64,000 nucleotides of DNA from Planctomycetaceae bacterium (GCA_004556055.1 SFIW01000005.1:9099-73098); one strand, 5' to 3'; shown: positions 43,347 to 52,487, counted from the stretch's first letter. A program made the numbers and translations. Notes: generated by a model from the sequence alone, not told the origin.

Positions 43347-46160
43347 TTATTCGAGCGTTACGAAAACGCCCTCGCCAGACGCAAGATGGAATGTTCGGAA
43401 ACCGTCCTCGTCGCAGTGAAGAACGCGAGGAACTCCGCGTTCCCACACGACGACCTTTTCCGCGGCGAGTTTGACGCGCGCCGTCGCTCCCGATTCGCCC
43501 TCGAATTCCTCCATATTGACGATCGTGAACGCGCGTTTGGTCGCGTCGTCTTTTCTTTCAAAGCATCCGAAGAGGAGGGGGGAGTCGGAGTCGATTTCCT
43601 CGATCGCTTTAAAGTCTTCGTACTGATTGGCAAATTCCAGGTAAGGGGGGATCTTTCCTTTCGAGTAAGAGAAGGCGCCGAGGTTGCGATAGCAAATGAA
43701 TTCGTCGGAGAGGGCGCGCAATTCGCGCATGACGTTTCGCGCGGCGTACCACGCGGGCGTCTGCTCGCCCCTTTCGTCGACGAGCGACGGGAAGCCTGCG
43801 GAACCGCAGTAATCCCAGCATAGGAAGGTTTTGCACCCGAAGGAAAGAAGCGTGTAGCATTGCCAACGAAATTCTTCTTCGACGGGGGTGCGCTTCGAGG
43901 GGATCCACCCAAAAGTCTGAATGAAGCACCAGAAGTCGCGCTGGCGTTTTCTCGCGACCGAAGCGATGACGTCGATCGACTCCACATACTCCGGATAGGT
44001 GAACTTCGCGCCGTTCTTCCAGTTGAGGGGATAAATGTCCGTGCAGATATAGTCGACGTCGAACTGTTGACAAAACGCGTCGCAGTATTTTTCAAAAAGC
44101 TCCGGATCCGGATCGTAATACTCGATCGCGGCGGCGCCCGCGCCGAACTTCAACTGCGCCGCGTTCGCATACATCGGAAGGAGATTCACATAAGGGAGTT
44201 TCCCTGTCGCTTTGCGGTAAGCGTTGCACTTCTCGCTCAGCGCGGGAAACGCGTCGGAACCCGGTTCGTCGACGACGTAGCATCCCGCGAAACTCGGATG
44301 ATCGCAAGATTCGCGCATACCGTTGATCGGATCGAGGTACGACGAATCGTTCAAAACGACCTCGACTCCGTATTTATCCCCGAGGGAAAGGATCTGCCCC
44401 GTCGGAGCGTTGACGAAGGCGAGTAAAAAGTCGAACCCCGTTTCCGCGTACGTTTTCATATATTTGTCGTCAAAATGGGCGGAGTTAAAATTCCCCCAGG
44501 CGCCGAGACGGATTCGATCGCGCGTGAAGTAGTCTTTGTCGTACGCCGTGTCAACCGCCATGCCGAGAGTTTCTTTCACGGCGTGTTTGAGACGCTTCGC
44601 GAGCTCTTCGCGCGTCGCGCCCTCTTGTTGCGCGGTTTCCGCTATGAGGAGCAGCTTTTGACTCTCGTCGTCTAACTTTGCGGGGGTCCCTACTGCAAGC
44701 GCTTCTCTTAGCGCGTCGACTTCCGAGCCGCCGACTTTTCCGATAGGATTAAACGCCCCGTCGGAGCCGTTTTTCATCAGTCCGCGCGCTAAAACGAAAC
44801 GCGCCGCGTCGGGATCGGCGAGCGAATCGCCGTCGGTCGCCGTCGGCTTAACGACGCATAGCTCCGCTTTTCCCGCTCCAATCGCGCGGTAAGAGACGTA
44901 CCCCATCGACGTCGCGTCGGAAAAGGGCGCGATCTTCCCCGACTGTCGGACGACGAGTTCGTCTTCCGGATCCGCGTGTTCCGCCGTTTTAATCGCGGCG
45001 TCATGATCGACGATGAGCGCGTCAAGGCTCATCGATGCGGAACCGACGCCCGGAGGAATGACGCACTCGACGATTTCATTCTTGAAAACGCCCGAGAGGT
45101 TGTAGTCGGGAAGGTCGTTCGCCGCCGCTAAGAACGCGTTCGCTTCCTCCTTCGTCGGGAAGAAACCGTATCGCGAGAGGGATATGACCGTGCCGCGATC
45201 GCTAGGATTCGGTAGGTCGAGGCGCATCGACGTTATCGTCCCGTTCCAAACCTTTTTCGGTTCTTCGCGCATATCGACGACAAGGTTTTGCCACGTTCCA
45301 TCTCCGACGATTGGGAACGAGGTGAAACTCTCGTCGGAGAGCGTCGTGAGCTTTTCGTTCGTGAAAAATATTCCGCCGATTTCGCGCTTCGTTTGCGCCT
45401 TATAGCGGACGGCGAAGAAGGGACGCGTCTGCGCTTCAAAGGTTTCCGCGCTCGTCATCATAGGACTGACGGTGACGTCGTGTCCCGTCGCCTCCATTTC
45501 AAACAGGCCGAAGAGGGAGCGTGACTTCCCGCCGCCGACGCTCTGGCGTTCGACGTCCCCTCCATTATTGAGGATCCAGACCGGCGCTTTGGCGACGACG
45601 TCCTTTGCCGCGTCGAGGAATTTTCGCGCGTCCTTTTCCGTCGCGAAAAATCCGACGCGCGAAAGCTCGATTTCCGTTCCCGGAACGCTCGGGTTTGAAA
45701 GATCTAAGCGTATGGACGTGATCTTACCCGTCCAGTTTCCATGTTCGAATTTACGCATGTCGACGACGAGATTTTGCCACTCTCCGTTCGCTTCGATCGC
45801 AAACTCGGAGTAGGTTTTATCCGACAGGGTTGGCGCGTCCTTGTCGTTAGTGAAGAAGAGACCGCCTTTGTCGCCGATATTCTCCGCGCGATATCGAATT
45901 GCAAGGAAAGGATAGGCGCCCGCGGAAAAACCGCCGTCGTCGATCGACGGCGCGATCGAGAAATCCTCCCCCTGAACTTTGAATTTGACGAGTCCCAAAT
46001 CCTTGACGAATTCCCCCTGCGCGACGGCGATCCGCTCGACGCCGCTCCCGTTGTTAAAAATCCATTGCGGTTCGCTCGCGAAGCCGCGCGCGCTTATCGA
46101 CGCGGCGCATAGGAGGGACGCGGCGAAAAACGTTCGCGCGATATGTTGGCGTAACGTCAT
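43347..46160 (-). CDS. Large secreted protein: two tandem beta-sandwich-like domains plus TIM-barrel glycosidase-like region
   Basis: The 937-residue protein has a signal peptide and two homologous N-terminal units (about 30-185 and 190-350). Each contains WI-NNG-xVER, an FFTN strand, WQNLVVDMR, a SIRLDL-N/SMRLDLPN strand and an LSRxGFF end. A helical link follows, then a barrel-like domain with RLGAWGNFNSAHF, YVVDEPGSDAF (a possible acid/base Glu after strand 4), ICTDIYPL and CWDYCGSAG. It resembles secreted glycoside hydrolases of planctomycetes, but I cannot place it in a numbered family. Confidence 0.65.
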   Translation of the reverse strand: MTLRQHIARTFFAASLLCAASISARGFASEPQWIFNNGSGVERIAVAQGEFVKDLGLVKFKVQGEDFSIAPSIDDGGFSAGAYPFLAIRYRAENIGDKGGLFFTNDKDAPTLSDKTYSEFAIEANGEWQNLVVDMRKFEHGNWTGKITSIRLDLSNPSVPGTEIELSRVGFFATEKDARKFLDAAKDVVAKAPVWILNNGGDVERQSVGGGKSRSLFGLFEMEATGHDVTVSPMMTSAETFEAQTRPFFAVRYKAQTKREIGGIFFTNEKLTTLSDESFTSFPIVGDGTWQNLVVDMREEPKKVWNGTITSMRLDLPNPSDRGTVISLSRYGFFPTKEEANAFLAAANDLPDYNLSGVFKNEIVECVIPPGVGSASMSLDALIVDHDAAIKTAEHADPEDELVVRQSGKIAPFSDATSMGYVSYRAIGAGKAELCVVKPTATDGDSLADPDAARFVLARGLMKNGSDGAFNPIGKVGGSEVDALREALAVGTPAKLDDESQKLLLIAETAQQEGATREELAKRLKHAVKETLGMAVDTAYDKDYFTRDRIRLGAWGNFNSAHFDDKYMKTYAETGFDFLLAFVNAPTGQILSLGDKYGVEVVLNDSSYLDPINGMRESCDHPSFAGCYVVDEPGSDAFPALSEKCNAYRKATGKLPYVNLLPMYANAAQLKFGAGAAAIEYYDPDPELFEKYCDAFCQQFDVDYICTDIYPLNWKNGAKFTYPEYVESIDVIASVARKRQRDFWCFIQTFGWIPSKRTPVEEEFRWQCYTLLSFGCKTFLCWDYCGSAGFPSLVDERGEQTPAWYAARNVMRELRALSDEFICYRNLGAFSYSKGKIPPYLEFANQYEDFKAIEEIDSDSPLLFGCFERKDDATKRAFTIVNMEEFEGESGATARVKLAAEKVVVWERGVPRVLHCDEDGFRTFHLASGEGVFVTLE

Positions 46161-46261
46161 GACGAAGAGTCCTTTGCTGTTAAAGTAGACGGTGAATGAG
46201 ACTTTGGAAACGCTTCGATTATATTTTCCCGAGCAATCAACCGCAAGCGCTTCGCCGTCGC

Positions 46262-46289
46262 TTGCAAGTTGCGCTCTTATTGATAGAAT
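46262..46289 (+). promoter_or_regulatory. Candidate promoter of purE
   Basis: TTGCAA (46262-46267), a 16-bp spacer, TAGAAT (46284-46289), 83 bases before the purE start. Confidence 0.5.
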
Positions 46290-46371
46290 TCACGGAAAAC
46301 GTCGAACGCCCCAAAACTCATCAACGACGGGCGTTCTTTTCGGCTTGGAATGAATTACGGAGCGACTTATT

Positions 46372-46890
46372 ATGACGGAAAAGACAATTCGCGTTGGAAT
46401 TATTATGGGAAGCGACAGCGACTGGCCGAAAATTCACGGCGTTGCGGACGCGCTCGACGAATTTAACGTCGGTTATGAAATTCATGTGATGAGCGCGCAT
46501 CGTACGCCGGACAAGGTTTTGGAATATGCGTCGAGCGCGCGCTCTCGCGGTCTTGGCGTAATTATCGCGGCAGCGGGGGGCGCGGCGCACCTCGCGGGCG
46601 TCGTCGCGTCGCACACGACGCTTCCGGTCGTCGGTATTCCGGTGAAGACGGACGTCATGGGCGGCCTCGATTCGCTCCTTTCCACCGTCCAAATGCCCGG
46701 CGACGTTCCCGTCGCAACGGTTGGCGTCGGTTCCGGCGGCGCGCGCAACGCGGGGCTTCTCGCAGTTCAAATTCTCGCGACCGCCGATCCCGCGCTTGCG
46801 GACGCGCTCGACGAATTTAAGATGAAGCTCGTCGCTAAGATCGAAAAGAAAGACGCCGCTTTCCTCGAGAGCTTAAAGCACGTCGACTGA
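46372..46890 (+). CDS. purE: N5-carboxyaminoimidazole ribonucleotide mutase PurE
   Basis: The 172-residue enzyme shows MGSDSDWPKI, the class I segment HVMSAHRTPD, IIAAAGGAAHLAGVVA and VPVATVGVGSGGARNAGLLA. It isomerises N5-CAIR to CAIR in purine synthesis. PurK, its usual partner, is not adjacent. GGAGCG lies upstream of the ATG at a normal distance. A hairpin-forming element follows 81 bases after the stop. Confidence 0.95.
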   Translation: MTEKTIRVGIIMGSDSDWPKIHGVADALDEFNVGYEIHVMSAHRTPDKVLEYASSARSRGLGVIIAAAGGAAHLAGVVASHTTLPVVGIPVKTDVMGGLDSLLSTVQMPGDVPVATVGVGSGGARNAGLLAVQILATADPALADALDEFKMKLVAKIEKKDAAFLESLKHVD

Positions 46891-46970
46891 TTGCTCTTGT
46901 TGACGGATTTGCGGGATGAATCGATTGTAGGGATTTTTTTAAATATTTTCTCGTCTCATGCCGATATAGC

Positions 46971-47020
46971 AAAGTAGACCTGTTATGATCTCTCCATGGA
47001 CAGCGATCAGGGTCTACTTT
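46971..47020 (+). promoter_or_regulatory. Extended -10 promoter flanked by a 10-bp inverted repeat
   Basis: AAAGTAGACC (46971-46980) and GGTCTACTTT (47011-47020) are a perfect inverted repeat. Inside are TGTTATGAT (46981-46989), an extended -10 (TG-n-TATGAT), and a nested TGATC (46986-46990) / GATCA (47005-47009) pair. A T-rich stretch follows. It could be an operator around the promoter, or a terminator/attenuator hairpin ending 28 bases before the next ATG. Confidence 0.5.
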
Positions 47021-47048
47021 TCCTTTTTATTGGAAATCAGGATTCGCC

Positions 47049-48239
47049 ATGACGACGTCTACCCCAGCCGCTCCAACCGCGAGCGCACCCGTTGAGAAAT
47101 ACGAATCATCGTCCCGGATAAGCGAGCATAACGCGGAGCTTCAACGCGCGACCGAAGCGCGTCGCCTACCGGAAACGTGCGAGCTCGACGACAGCGTGGA
47201 GCGCCGCGAGAGCGTTTTGAACGCACGTTTGGCGGCGTTTGAGGCCGCTGCGCGTCAGTTTGCGAGCGCGGAGTTCATACAGCGCGATCGTATGCGTCGC
47301 GAGGACGAGGCTCGACGAAACAAGCTCACCGCCGCGCTAGAGGAACGCGAGGCGGCGCTGGCGAAAAAGCTTGAGGATATTCAAAAGCGCGAAGCGAATC
47401 TCACGGAAATCTTCGCAAGTTTCGAATCGCGCGAGTCAGAGTTGACGCGCCGTTTCGCCGAACTCCAGGATCGCGAAGACAAGTTTCAGAAGACGACGGG
47501 AGCGCAAGGGAAATCTTTGGACGAGAAATTGGCGTTCCTGCGCGAACAGGAGTCGCGTCTTACCGAGATCGCAAACGACCTTGAGTCGCGTGAAACGGCG
47601 GTTGCGCAGAAGTTGCAGGAAGCTGCGGAGCGCGAACGACGTCTCCGCGGAGTCTCCGTTGAAGTCGAAACGATGGGCGCGGAGTTCCAGAAGCGCGACG
47701 CGGCTCTGCAAGAACGTCGCCGCGCGCTCCTCGAAGAAGAAGCGCGGCTTAACGCGCGCGATCGCGAATTGACGGATCGCGCGTCGTCCCTTGACGAACG
47801 CTTGGCAAATCTAGAAAAGCGCGAAGCCGCGTGCAAGGCGCGCGAGGACGAAATCGCGACGCGCGTCGACGCCCTGACCCTTAGAGAAGCGCGCGCCGCC
47901 AAGCTCGAAAACGACTTGTCGACGCGCGATAAGGATCTCCTTCAACGGAGCGCGACGATCGACCTTCGCGAAGACGAATTTCGTCGTCAGAACGCGATGT
48001 TCCGCGCTCAGTGCGACGAGTTGACTCATCGCTCGACCGCGCTCGACGTGCGCGAAGCCGAATTGCGTCGACTCCACGCCGAAAGCGATCACGCGGCGCT
48101 ACGCCTCCTTGAAACGCAGAGCCAACTTGACGAAAAGGAACGCCTCTTCGAAGAACGCTCACGTCGCGCTCTCAATGAGTTGCGTCAGCAGAAACAAGTC
48201 TTGCTACAAATGCGTCGCGATCTTGAACGCGTCGCTTGA
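47049..48239 (+). CDS. Long coiled-coil protein
   Basis: The 396-residue protein is almost wholly charged helix from residue 30 on. It has a recurring pattern of about 14 residues around L-xxRE-xxL (EREAALAKKL, KREANLTEIF, SRESELTRRF, DREDKFQK, and so on). The bias is Arg, Glu, Ala and Leu, with no signal peptide or membrane helix. It should form a rod-like cytoplasmic coiled coil, structural or scaffold-like. No family can be assigned. AGGA lies 6 bases before the ATG, and a terminator follows directly. Confidence 0.8.
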   Translation: MTTSTPAAPTASAPVEKYESSSRISEHNAELQRATEARRLPETCELDDSVERRESVLNARLAAFEAAARQFASAEFIQRDRMRREDEARRNKLTAALEEREAALAKKLEDIQKREANLTEIFASFESRESELTRRFAELQDREDKFQKTTGAQGKSLDEKLAFLREQESRLTEIANDLESRETAVAQKLQEAAERERRLRGVSVEVETMGAEFQKRDAALQERRRALLEEEARLNARDRELTDRASSLDERLANLEKREAACKAREDEIATRVDALTLREARAAKLENDLSTRDKDLLQRSATIDLREDEFRRQNAMFRAQCDELTHRSTALDVREAELRRLHAESDHAALRLLETQSQLDEKERLFEERSRRALNELRQQKQVLLQMRRDLERVA

Positions 48240-48260
48240 GCAAGTCGAGACGCTATAAAA

Positions 48261-48289
48261 AAAGAGCCTTTTTAGGGGCTCTTTTTTTA
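48261..48289. terminator. Bidirectional terminator between the coiled-coil gene and ispD
   Basis: AAAGAGCC (48261-48268) pairs with GGCTCTTT (48277-48284), with A runs on the left and T runs on the right. Confidence 0.85.
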
Positions 48290-48290
48290 T

Positions 48291-49004
48291 TTACAACGCG
48301 CCCTTTTCCGCGCTAAGATAAAGTTCCGCAAGTTCGAGATCGTCGCGCGTCGTGATTTTAATATTTGTTCTCTTTCCGGGAACTAAGTAAACGTCGCGAC
48401 CGAGCGCCGCGACGAGCTGGCTGTCGTCCGTCGGGGGCGCGGAGCGATCAATCGCGTCGTAGGCGCGTTCCAGGATCGCGCGGTCAAAGACTTGAGGAGT
48501 GTGCGCTTCCCAAAGATTGTCGCGAGAGACGGGCTCCCTGACGACGTTTTGATTTGCGCGTTTTAGCGAACCGACGACCTGCGCGGCAAGGATAGCCGCG
48601 CCTGTTTCTCGCGCCTTGCGAAAAACCGCGTCGATCTCTTCTTCTTGCACGCAAGGACGCGCCGCGTCGTGCACCGCGACGATTTTCACGTCCGAACGAA
48701 GTTGTCGAAGCGCGTTCTGAACCGACTCGTAACGCTCCGCGCCTCCGTCGGCTAGGTCGATCTTCATCCTTTGGATTTCGTCTTGAAAGACGCGCTTCAC
48801 GACGACGCGATCTTCCGGCGCTACGACGAGGACGATCTGCGCGACGTCTTGGCGTCGAAAGAACTTTTCGGCGCTATGCAGCCACGTCGCGCGTCCTCCT
48901 GCGGGCGCAAAAGGCTTTTTCGCGAGAACGTCCGCGTTTCTGTCCTGTGTGAAGCGCGCGCTTTTGCCCGCCGCGACAATCACGACTCCAATATCCGCCG
49001 TCAT
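48291..49004 (-). CDS. ispD: 2-C-methyl-D-erythritol 4-phosphate cytidylyltransferase IspD
   Basis: The 237-residue enzyme has VVIVAAGKSARF at the nucleotide loop, VHDAARPCV, SRDNLWEAHTPQVF, and VPGKRTNIKITTRDDL with the late catalytic Lys. It makes CDP-methylerythritol in the non-mevalonate isoprenoid pathway. The first motif departs from the usual AAGxGxRM...PKQ: it reads AAGKSARFTQDRN with an enlarged loop before KKPFAPAGG. IspF is not adjacent. It follows the oxidoreductase gene by 52 bp on the same strand. Confidence 0.88.
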   Translation of the reverse strand: MTADIGVVIVAAGKSARFTQDRNADVLAKKPFAPAGGRATWLHSAEKFFRRQDVAQIVLVVAPEDRVVVKRVFQDEIQRMKIDLADGGAERYESVQNALRQLRSDVKIVAVHDAARPCVQEEEIDAVFRKARETGAAILAAQVVGSLKRANQNVVREPVSRDNLWEAHTPQVFDRAILERAYDAIDRSAPPTDDSQLVAALGRDVYLVPGKRTNIKITTRDDLELAELYLSAEKGAL

Positions 49005-49056
49005 AAGACTGGCTCCTTTCTACAATACGCGTTGCCGCCGCGTTAGCGCGTTCGTA

Positions 49057-50424
49057 TTAGAGCGACAACTTCCACGGTTCGCGATACGACGCGGCAAGGT
49101 ATTCGTTCGCTTCTTCCACGTTGACGACGCGTTCGGCGTCGGCGTCCCATTCCAAGCGTTGACGAACCTTCAGTGAAATATTCGCCAAATGGCTCATCGT
49201 CGTGCTCAAATGCGCCTCTTCAACGTCTGTGTTCGGACGTTGTCGCGTTCTCATGCAGTCGATAAAGTTTTGCGCGTGGAGCGCCGTCGCGTCCAAATTC
49301 TGCTGCGCGTCGCCGGGAAGCTGATAAACCTCCGCCTCCGCGCGCGGTTTTTTCTCTTGGAATTGGCCGGGAAGTTCCGGTTTAACGACGTAGCGATTAT
49401 CGTAGACGTAACAGGTTCCTTCCGTACCGCGATACTCGACGTATCCAAGCGCTTTGAAATTTTCGTCCGTCGCCATGATCGGATTGCCGCTGCTTTCGAA
49501 ATGATTGAAGGTGACGAGTCGTCCGGAGGCGAACTCGAAGCACGCGGCGAGGGTGTCGGGAATCGTTCGGTCGTCGTCGACGGCGAATTTTCCGCCCATC
49601 GCGCAGACGGAGACGGGCGCGCGTTCGCGCAGCGCCCAGCGGATTAGGTCGAAGAAATGCACGCCTTGGTTGGCGATTTGCGAGCAGTATTCGTCCCACC
49701 ATCGGAATTTGTACGGGGCGATGTTTTCCTGATATTGTCTTTCAGGGCGAGGGCCGAGCCAGAGTTCCCAGTCGAGATTCTCGGGTGGAGTCGTCGGTTG
49801 CGCTTTTCCCATTCCCTTGGGATACATGTTTGAACAGTGAGCGGTACGCGCGACGCATACGCGTCCGACCCGGTTTTCGAGTCCAATTTCGTCGAAGATT
49901 CTTTGATAGAGCGGAGCGCTTCTTCTGTGTATTCCGACTTGAACGACGCGATCGTATTTACGCGCCGCTTGAACCATCATTCTTCCTTCGACAATCGAGG
50001 TTGCCAGAGGTTTTTCGCAATAGACGTCCAGACCTGCTTTGCAGGCTTCGATCGTCATATACGCGTGCCAGTGGTCGGGGGCGGCGACGACGATTCCGTC
50101 GAGATCGTCGCGTTCGTATAATTTGCGGAAATCGTAGACGCAATTCTCTGTGGCGATTTCGTAGGTTTTCGCGGCGGCGTCGAGAGTCTTGGCGTCGACG
50201 TCGCATAGCGCGGCAATCGTCGCGTCCGGAGATTTGGCAAACGACCCTAAAAGCTGTCTGCCTCGGTTGGCGACGCCGACGAAAGCGAGCCGCGCTTTGT
50301 CGTTTGCGCCGAGAATTTTGGCGCGAGAAGTCGTTGTTTGTAATGCGGCAAGGCCAAACCCCAGCGTTGTCGCGGTCGTCTTCATGAAACTTCGTCGATT
50401 CGTTCGATTGATGTTTTCGGTCAT
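49057..50424 (-). CDS. Tat-exported Gfo/Idh/MocA-family oxidoreductase
   Basis: The 455-residue protein begins with a twin-arginine signal (NRRSFMKTTATTLGFG). The NAD(P)-binding fold follows (ARLAFVGVANRGRQLL, IAALCDVDAKT, GIVVAAPDHWHAYM, DVYCEKPLATS), and then the Gfo/Idh/MocA C-terminal sheet. YCSQIANQGVHFFDLIRWAL holds the motif His. Family members oxidise or reduce sugars or inositols, and planctomycetes encode many Tat versions. The substrate cannot be read from sequence. I start at ATG 50424, where the Tat motif begins; the ORF extends further upstream without conserved features. Confidence 0.9.
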   Translation of the reverse strand: MTENINRTNRRSFMKTTATTLGFGLAALQTTTSRAKILGANDKARLAFVGVANRGRQLLGSFAKSPDATIAALCDVDAKTLDAAAKTYEIATENCVYDFRKLYERDDLDGIVVAAPDHWHAYMTIEACKAGLDVYCEKPLATSIVEGRMMVQAARKYDRVVQVGIHRRSAPLYQRIFDEIGLENRVGRVCVARTAHCSNMYPKGMGKAQPTTPPENLDWELWLGPRPERQYQENIAPYKFRWWDEYCSQIANQGVHFFDLIRWALRERAPVSVCAMGGKFAVDDDRTIPDTLAACFEFASGRLVTFNHFESSGNPIMATDENFKALGYVEYRGTEGTCYVYDNRYVVKPELPGQFQEKKPRAEAEVYQLPGDAQQNLDATALHAQNFIDCMRTRQRPNTDVEEAHLSTTMSHLANISLKVRQRLEWDADAERVVNVEEANEYLAASYREPWKLSL

Positions 50425-50594
50425 CGTCGAGACTCCCCTATTTGGAAAAATGGACGTCGTCGCGTTGTAAGAGGTTCCTCTGAGCGTACGAGGCCTTGCG
50501 CAACTAACTGTTAAGATACCAAAAATTGCTTCGTTTTGCAATAATCGGCGTGTTTTTCGTCGGTTCAAGATCGCCCAACGCGTCGCTTCTCCCG

Positions 50595-50622
50595 TTGAAA
50601 AAAGTGAGTAAGGAAGTATAAT
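50595..50622 (+). promoter_or_regulatory. Promoter of the small membrane protein-hemE unit
   Basis: TTGAAA (50595-50600), a 16-bp spacer, TATAAT (50617-50622). It is the same layout as the promoter before the GH78 gene. Confidence 0.65.
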
Positions 50623-50662
50623 GACGCTGATTATTTGGAGACTTCGAATGGAGGAGAGCGCG

Positions 50663-50845
50663 ATGAAAGCGGGAAAAACGCGACCATTGAGACCCTTAAC
50701 GCCTGAAGAAAGACGCTTGGCTCTCATACGAACGCAACGCGAAACGGCGCGCGTCGTGAAGCGCACCCTCGTCGGTATCGCTCTTTTTGCTTTCGGATAT
50801 TACCTCTGTCTCCTTTCGCGTTCAAGACGCGGCGGCGACGAATGA
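50663..50845 (+). CDS. Small single-pass membrane protein
   Basis: The 60-residue protein has a basic N-terminal half (LRPLTPEERRLALIRTQRE) and one membrane helix (TLVGIALFAFGYYLCLL) before a basic tail. ATG 50663 follows GGAGGAG by 6 bases. It lies between a good promoter and hemE, 46 bp upstream of the latter, so the two are probably co-transcribed. Function is unknown. Confidence 0.65.
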   Translation: MKAGKTRPLRPLTPEERRLALIRTQRETARVVKRTLVGIALFAFGYYLCLLSRSRRGGDE

Positions 50846-50891
50846 CGCGCTTCCTTCCATCCTTCCTTCCTTTCACCAACGGACATAAGAT

Positions 50892-51917
50892 ATGAACGAC
50901 TCCCTTCTCGTAAAAGCTTTGCGTTGCGAACCGGTTGACCGTCCGCCTATATGGCTTATGCGCCAGGCGGGCCGGTACATGCCCGAATATCGCAAGCTTC
51001 GCGAGAGTCGATCCTTTTTGGAGTTGTGCAGTTCTCCCAAGTTTTGCGCGGACGTGATGGAGAAGGCGGTCGAACGACTCGACGTCGACGCCGCAATCGT
51101 CTTCTCCGATCTGTTGCCGATGCTCATTCCAATGGGATTTCGTCTCGAATATCTGCCGGGGGACGGCCCGCGCATCGCGAATCCTTTTTACGACGCGATG
51201 GATCTTGATCGTGTTGTTGAACTCGAAGACGCGTCGGAGATGAATTACGTTTACGAAGCCGTTTCCCAAACGTGTCGCGCGGTTGCGCCTTTGCCGGTGA
51301 TTGGATTTGCGGGCGCTCCCTTCACGCTTGCCGGTTACGCGATTGAAGGGGGGACGAGTCGCGTTTTTCAGAGGACGAAGACGTTTATGCGCGACGATCC
51401 CGACGCGTGGTTTGAGTTGACGTCGAGATTGGCGCGTTCGAGCGCGCGGTATCTCAACGGTCAAATCGCCGCTGGAGCGAGCGCCGTGCAGATCTTCGAT
51501 AGTTGGATAGGATGCCTGAGCGTTGAGGATTTCCGCAAATATGCGCTTCCCTCGCTTCGAATTCTGGTCGACATGCTCGATCCGAGCGTCCCGTCGATCT
51601 ATTTCGGTACGGGGAATCCTGCGCTTCTAGACGTGTTTGGAGAGGTCGGCGCGTCGTGCGTCGGCGTCGATTGGCGCGTCTCGATTTCCGAGGCGTGGCG
51701 TCGCGTCGGGTATACGTCCTCGATCCAAGGGAATCTCGACCCAACGACGCTTCTGGGCAATCAAGCTACGATTCGTCGTGAGGCGGAGGAGATCTTGCGT
51801 CAGGTCGGAAATCGCCCTGGGTTCGTCTTCAATCTCGGACACGGGGTTTTGAAAGACACCCCCGTTGAAAACGCTCAATTTCTCGTCAAAGTCGTGAAAG
51901 AATGGAGCGCGCGTTAG
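50892..51917 (+). CDS. hemE: Uroporphyrinogen decarboxylase HemE
   Basis: The 341-residue enzyme contains RPPIWLMRQAGRYMPEYRKLRE and VIGFAGAPFTLAGYAIEGG, the two family signatures, and a conserved Asp in FSDLLPM. QIFDSWIGCLS and FNLGHGVLKDTPVEN complete the pattern. It converts uroporphyrinogen III to coproporphyrinogen III in haem synthesis. No other hem genes are adjacent. Confidence 0.95.
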   Translation: MNDSLLVKALRCEPVDRPPIWLMRQAGRYMPEYRKLRESRSFLELCSSPKFCADVMEKAVERLDVDAAIVFSDLLPMLIPMGFRLEYLPGDGPRIANPFYDAMDLDRVVELEDASEMNYVYEAVSQTCRAVAPLPVIGFAGAPFTLAGYAIEGGTSRVFQRTKTFMRDDPDAWFELTSRLARSSARYLNGQIAAGASAVQIFDSWIGCLSVEDFRKYALPSLRILVDMLDPSVPSIYFGTGNPALLDVFGEVGASCVGVDWRVSISEAWRRVGYTSSIQGNLDPTTLLGNQATIRREAEEILRQVGNRPGFVFNLGHGVLKDTPVENAQFLVKVVKEWSAR

Positions 51918-51986
51918 TCGTTGACGTCGCGTTTTCGCTTTGGCGAAGTAGAAAGACTTTTAATCTTCGACGGCTAATCTGTCGAA

Positions 51987-52487
51987 ATGAAACAATATAA
52001 CGAATGGGAGCGCTTAGGCTCATTACGCGCGTTGCGTCGTGGACGGCTCCTTTCAACAACGACGTTTTGGTCTCACTGTATGAACGGTTTTTCCTCAAGC
52101 CGAGCTATGGGCTGGCTCTTTTTCCTCATCGCAGGGATATGCGTTTGGGCGTCGTATGACTCGACCTCGACGCGTTGCGTCTGCGTGGAATCGAGCGTTT
52201 CCTTGGCTTGCGACGTCGACGCCGCGTCGACTCAACCGGTCTACGATCTTTGGGGGACGATCGTAGACGCGTTTGACGTCTGGGACGGAGTCATGCCCTC
52301 GCGTCGCGCGCGCGTTCTTGGCGAGTCGTCCTCAAATGGAGTTTTCCTCGTCAAAACGATTGGATCCGTCGCAAAACGTTTTTCTTCAGAACGTCGCGGA
52401 CTTGCGTATGACCTCTGGACGCGTTGCGTTGCTTCCTGCGACGGTCGCGTATGTCGCTATCTTGTCTTTCGTATTTTGCGTAATTAA
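51987..52487 (+). CDS. Uncertain small secreted or membrane protein
   Basis: This 166-codon frame has the codon preferences of its neighbours and one hydrophobic segment (MGWLFFLIAGICVWASYD). A Cys-containing region (CVCVESSVSLACDVD) and a basic end follow. No clear ribosome site precedes the ATG at 51987, and an inner ATG at 52080 is equally possible. An overlapping 77-codon frame is less likely. It lies 70 bp after hemE. No family is recognised. Confidence 0.4.
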   Translation: MKQYNEWERLGSLRALRRGRLLSTTTFWSHCMNGFSSSRAMGWLFFLIAGICVWASYDSTSTRCVCVESSVSLACDVDAASTQPVYDLWGTIVDAFDVWDGVMPSRRARVLGESSSNGVFLVKTIGSVAKRFSSERRGLAYDLWTRCVASCDGRVCRYLVFRILRN

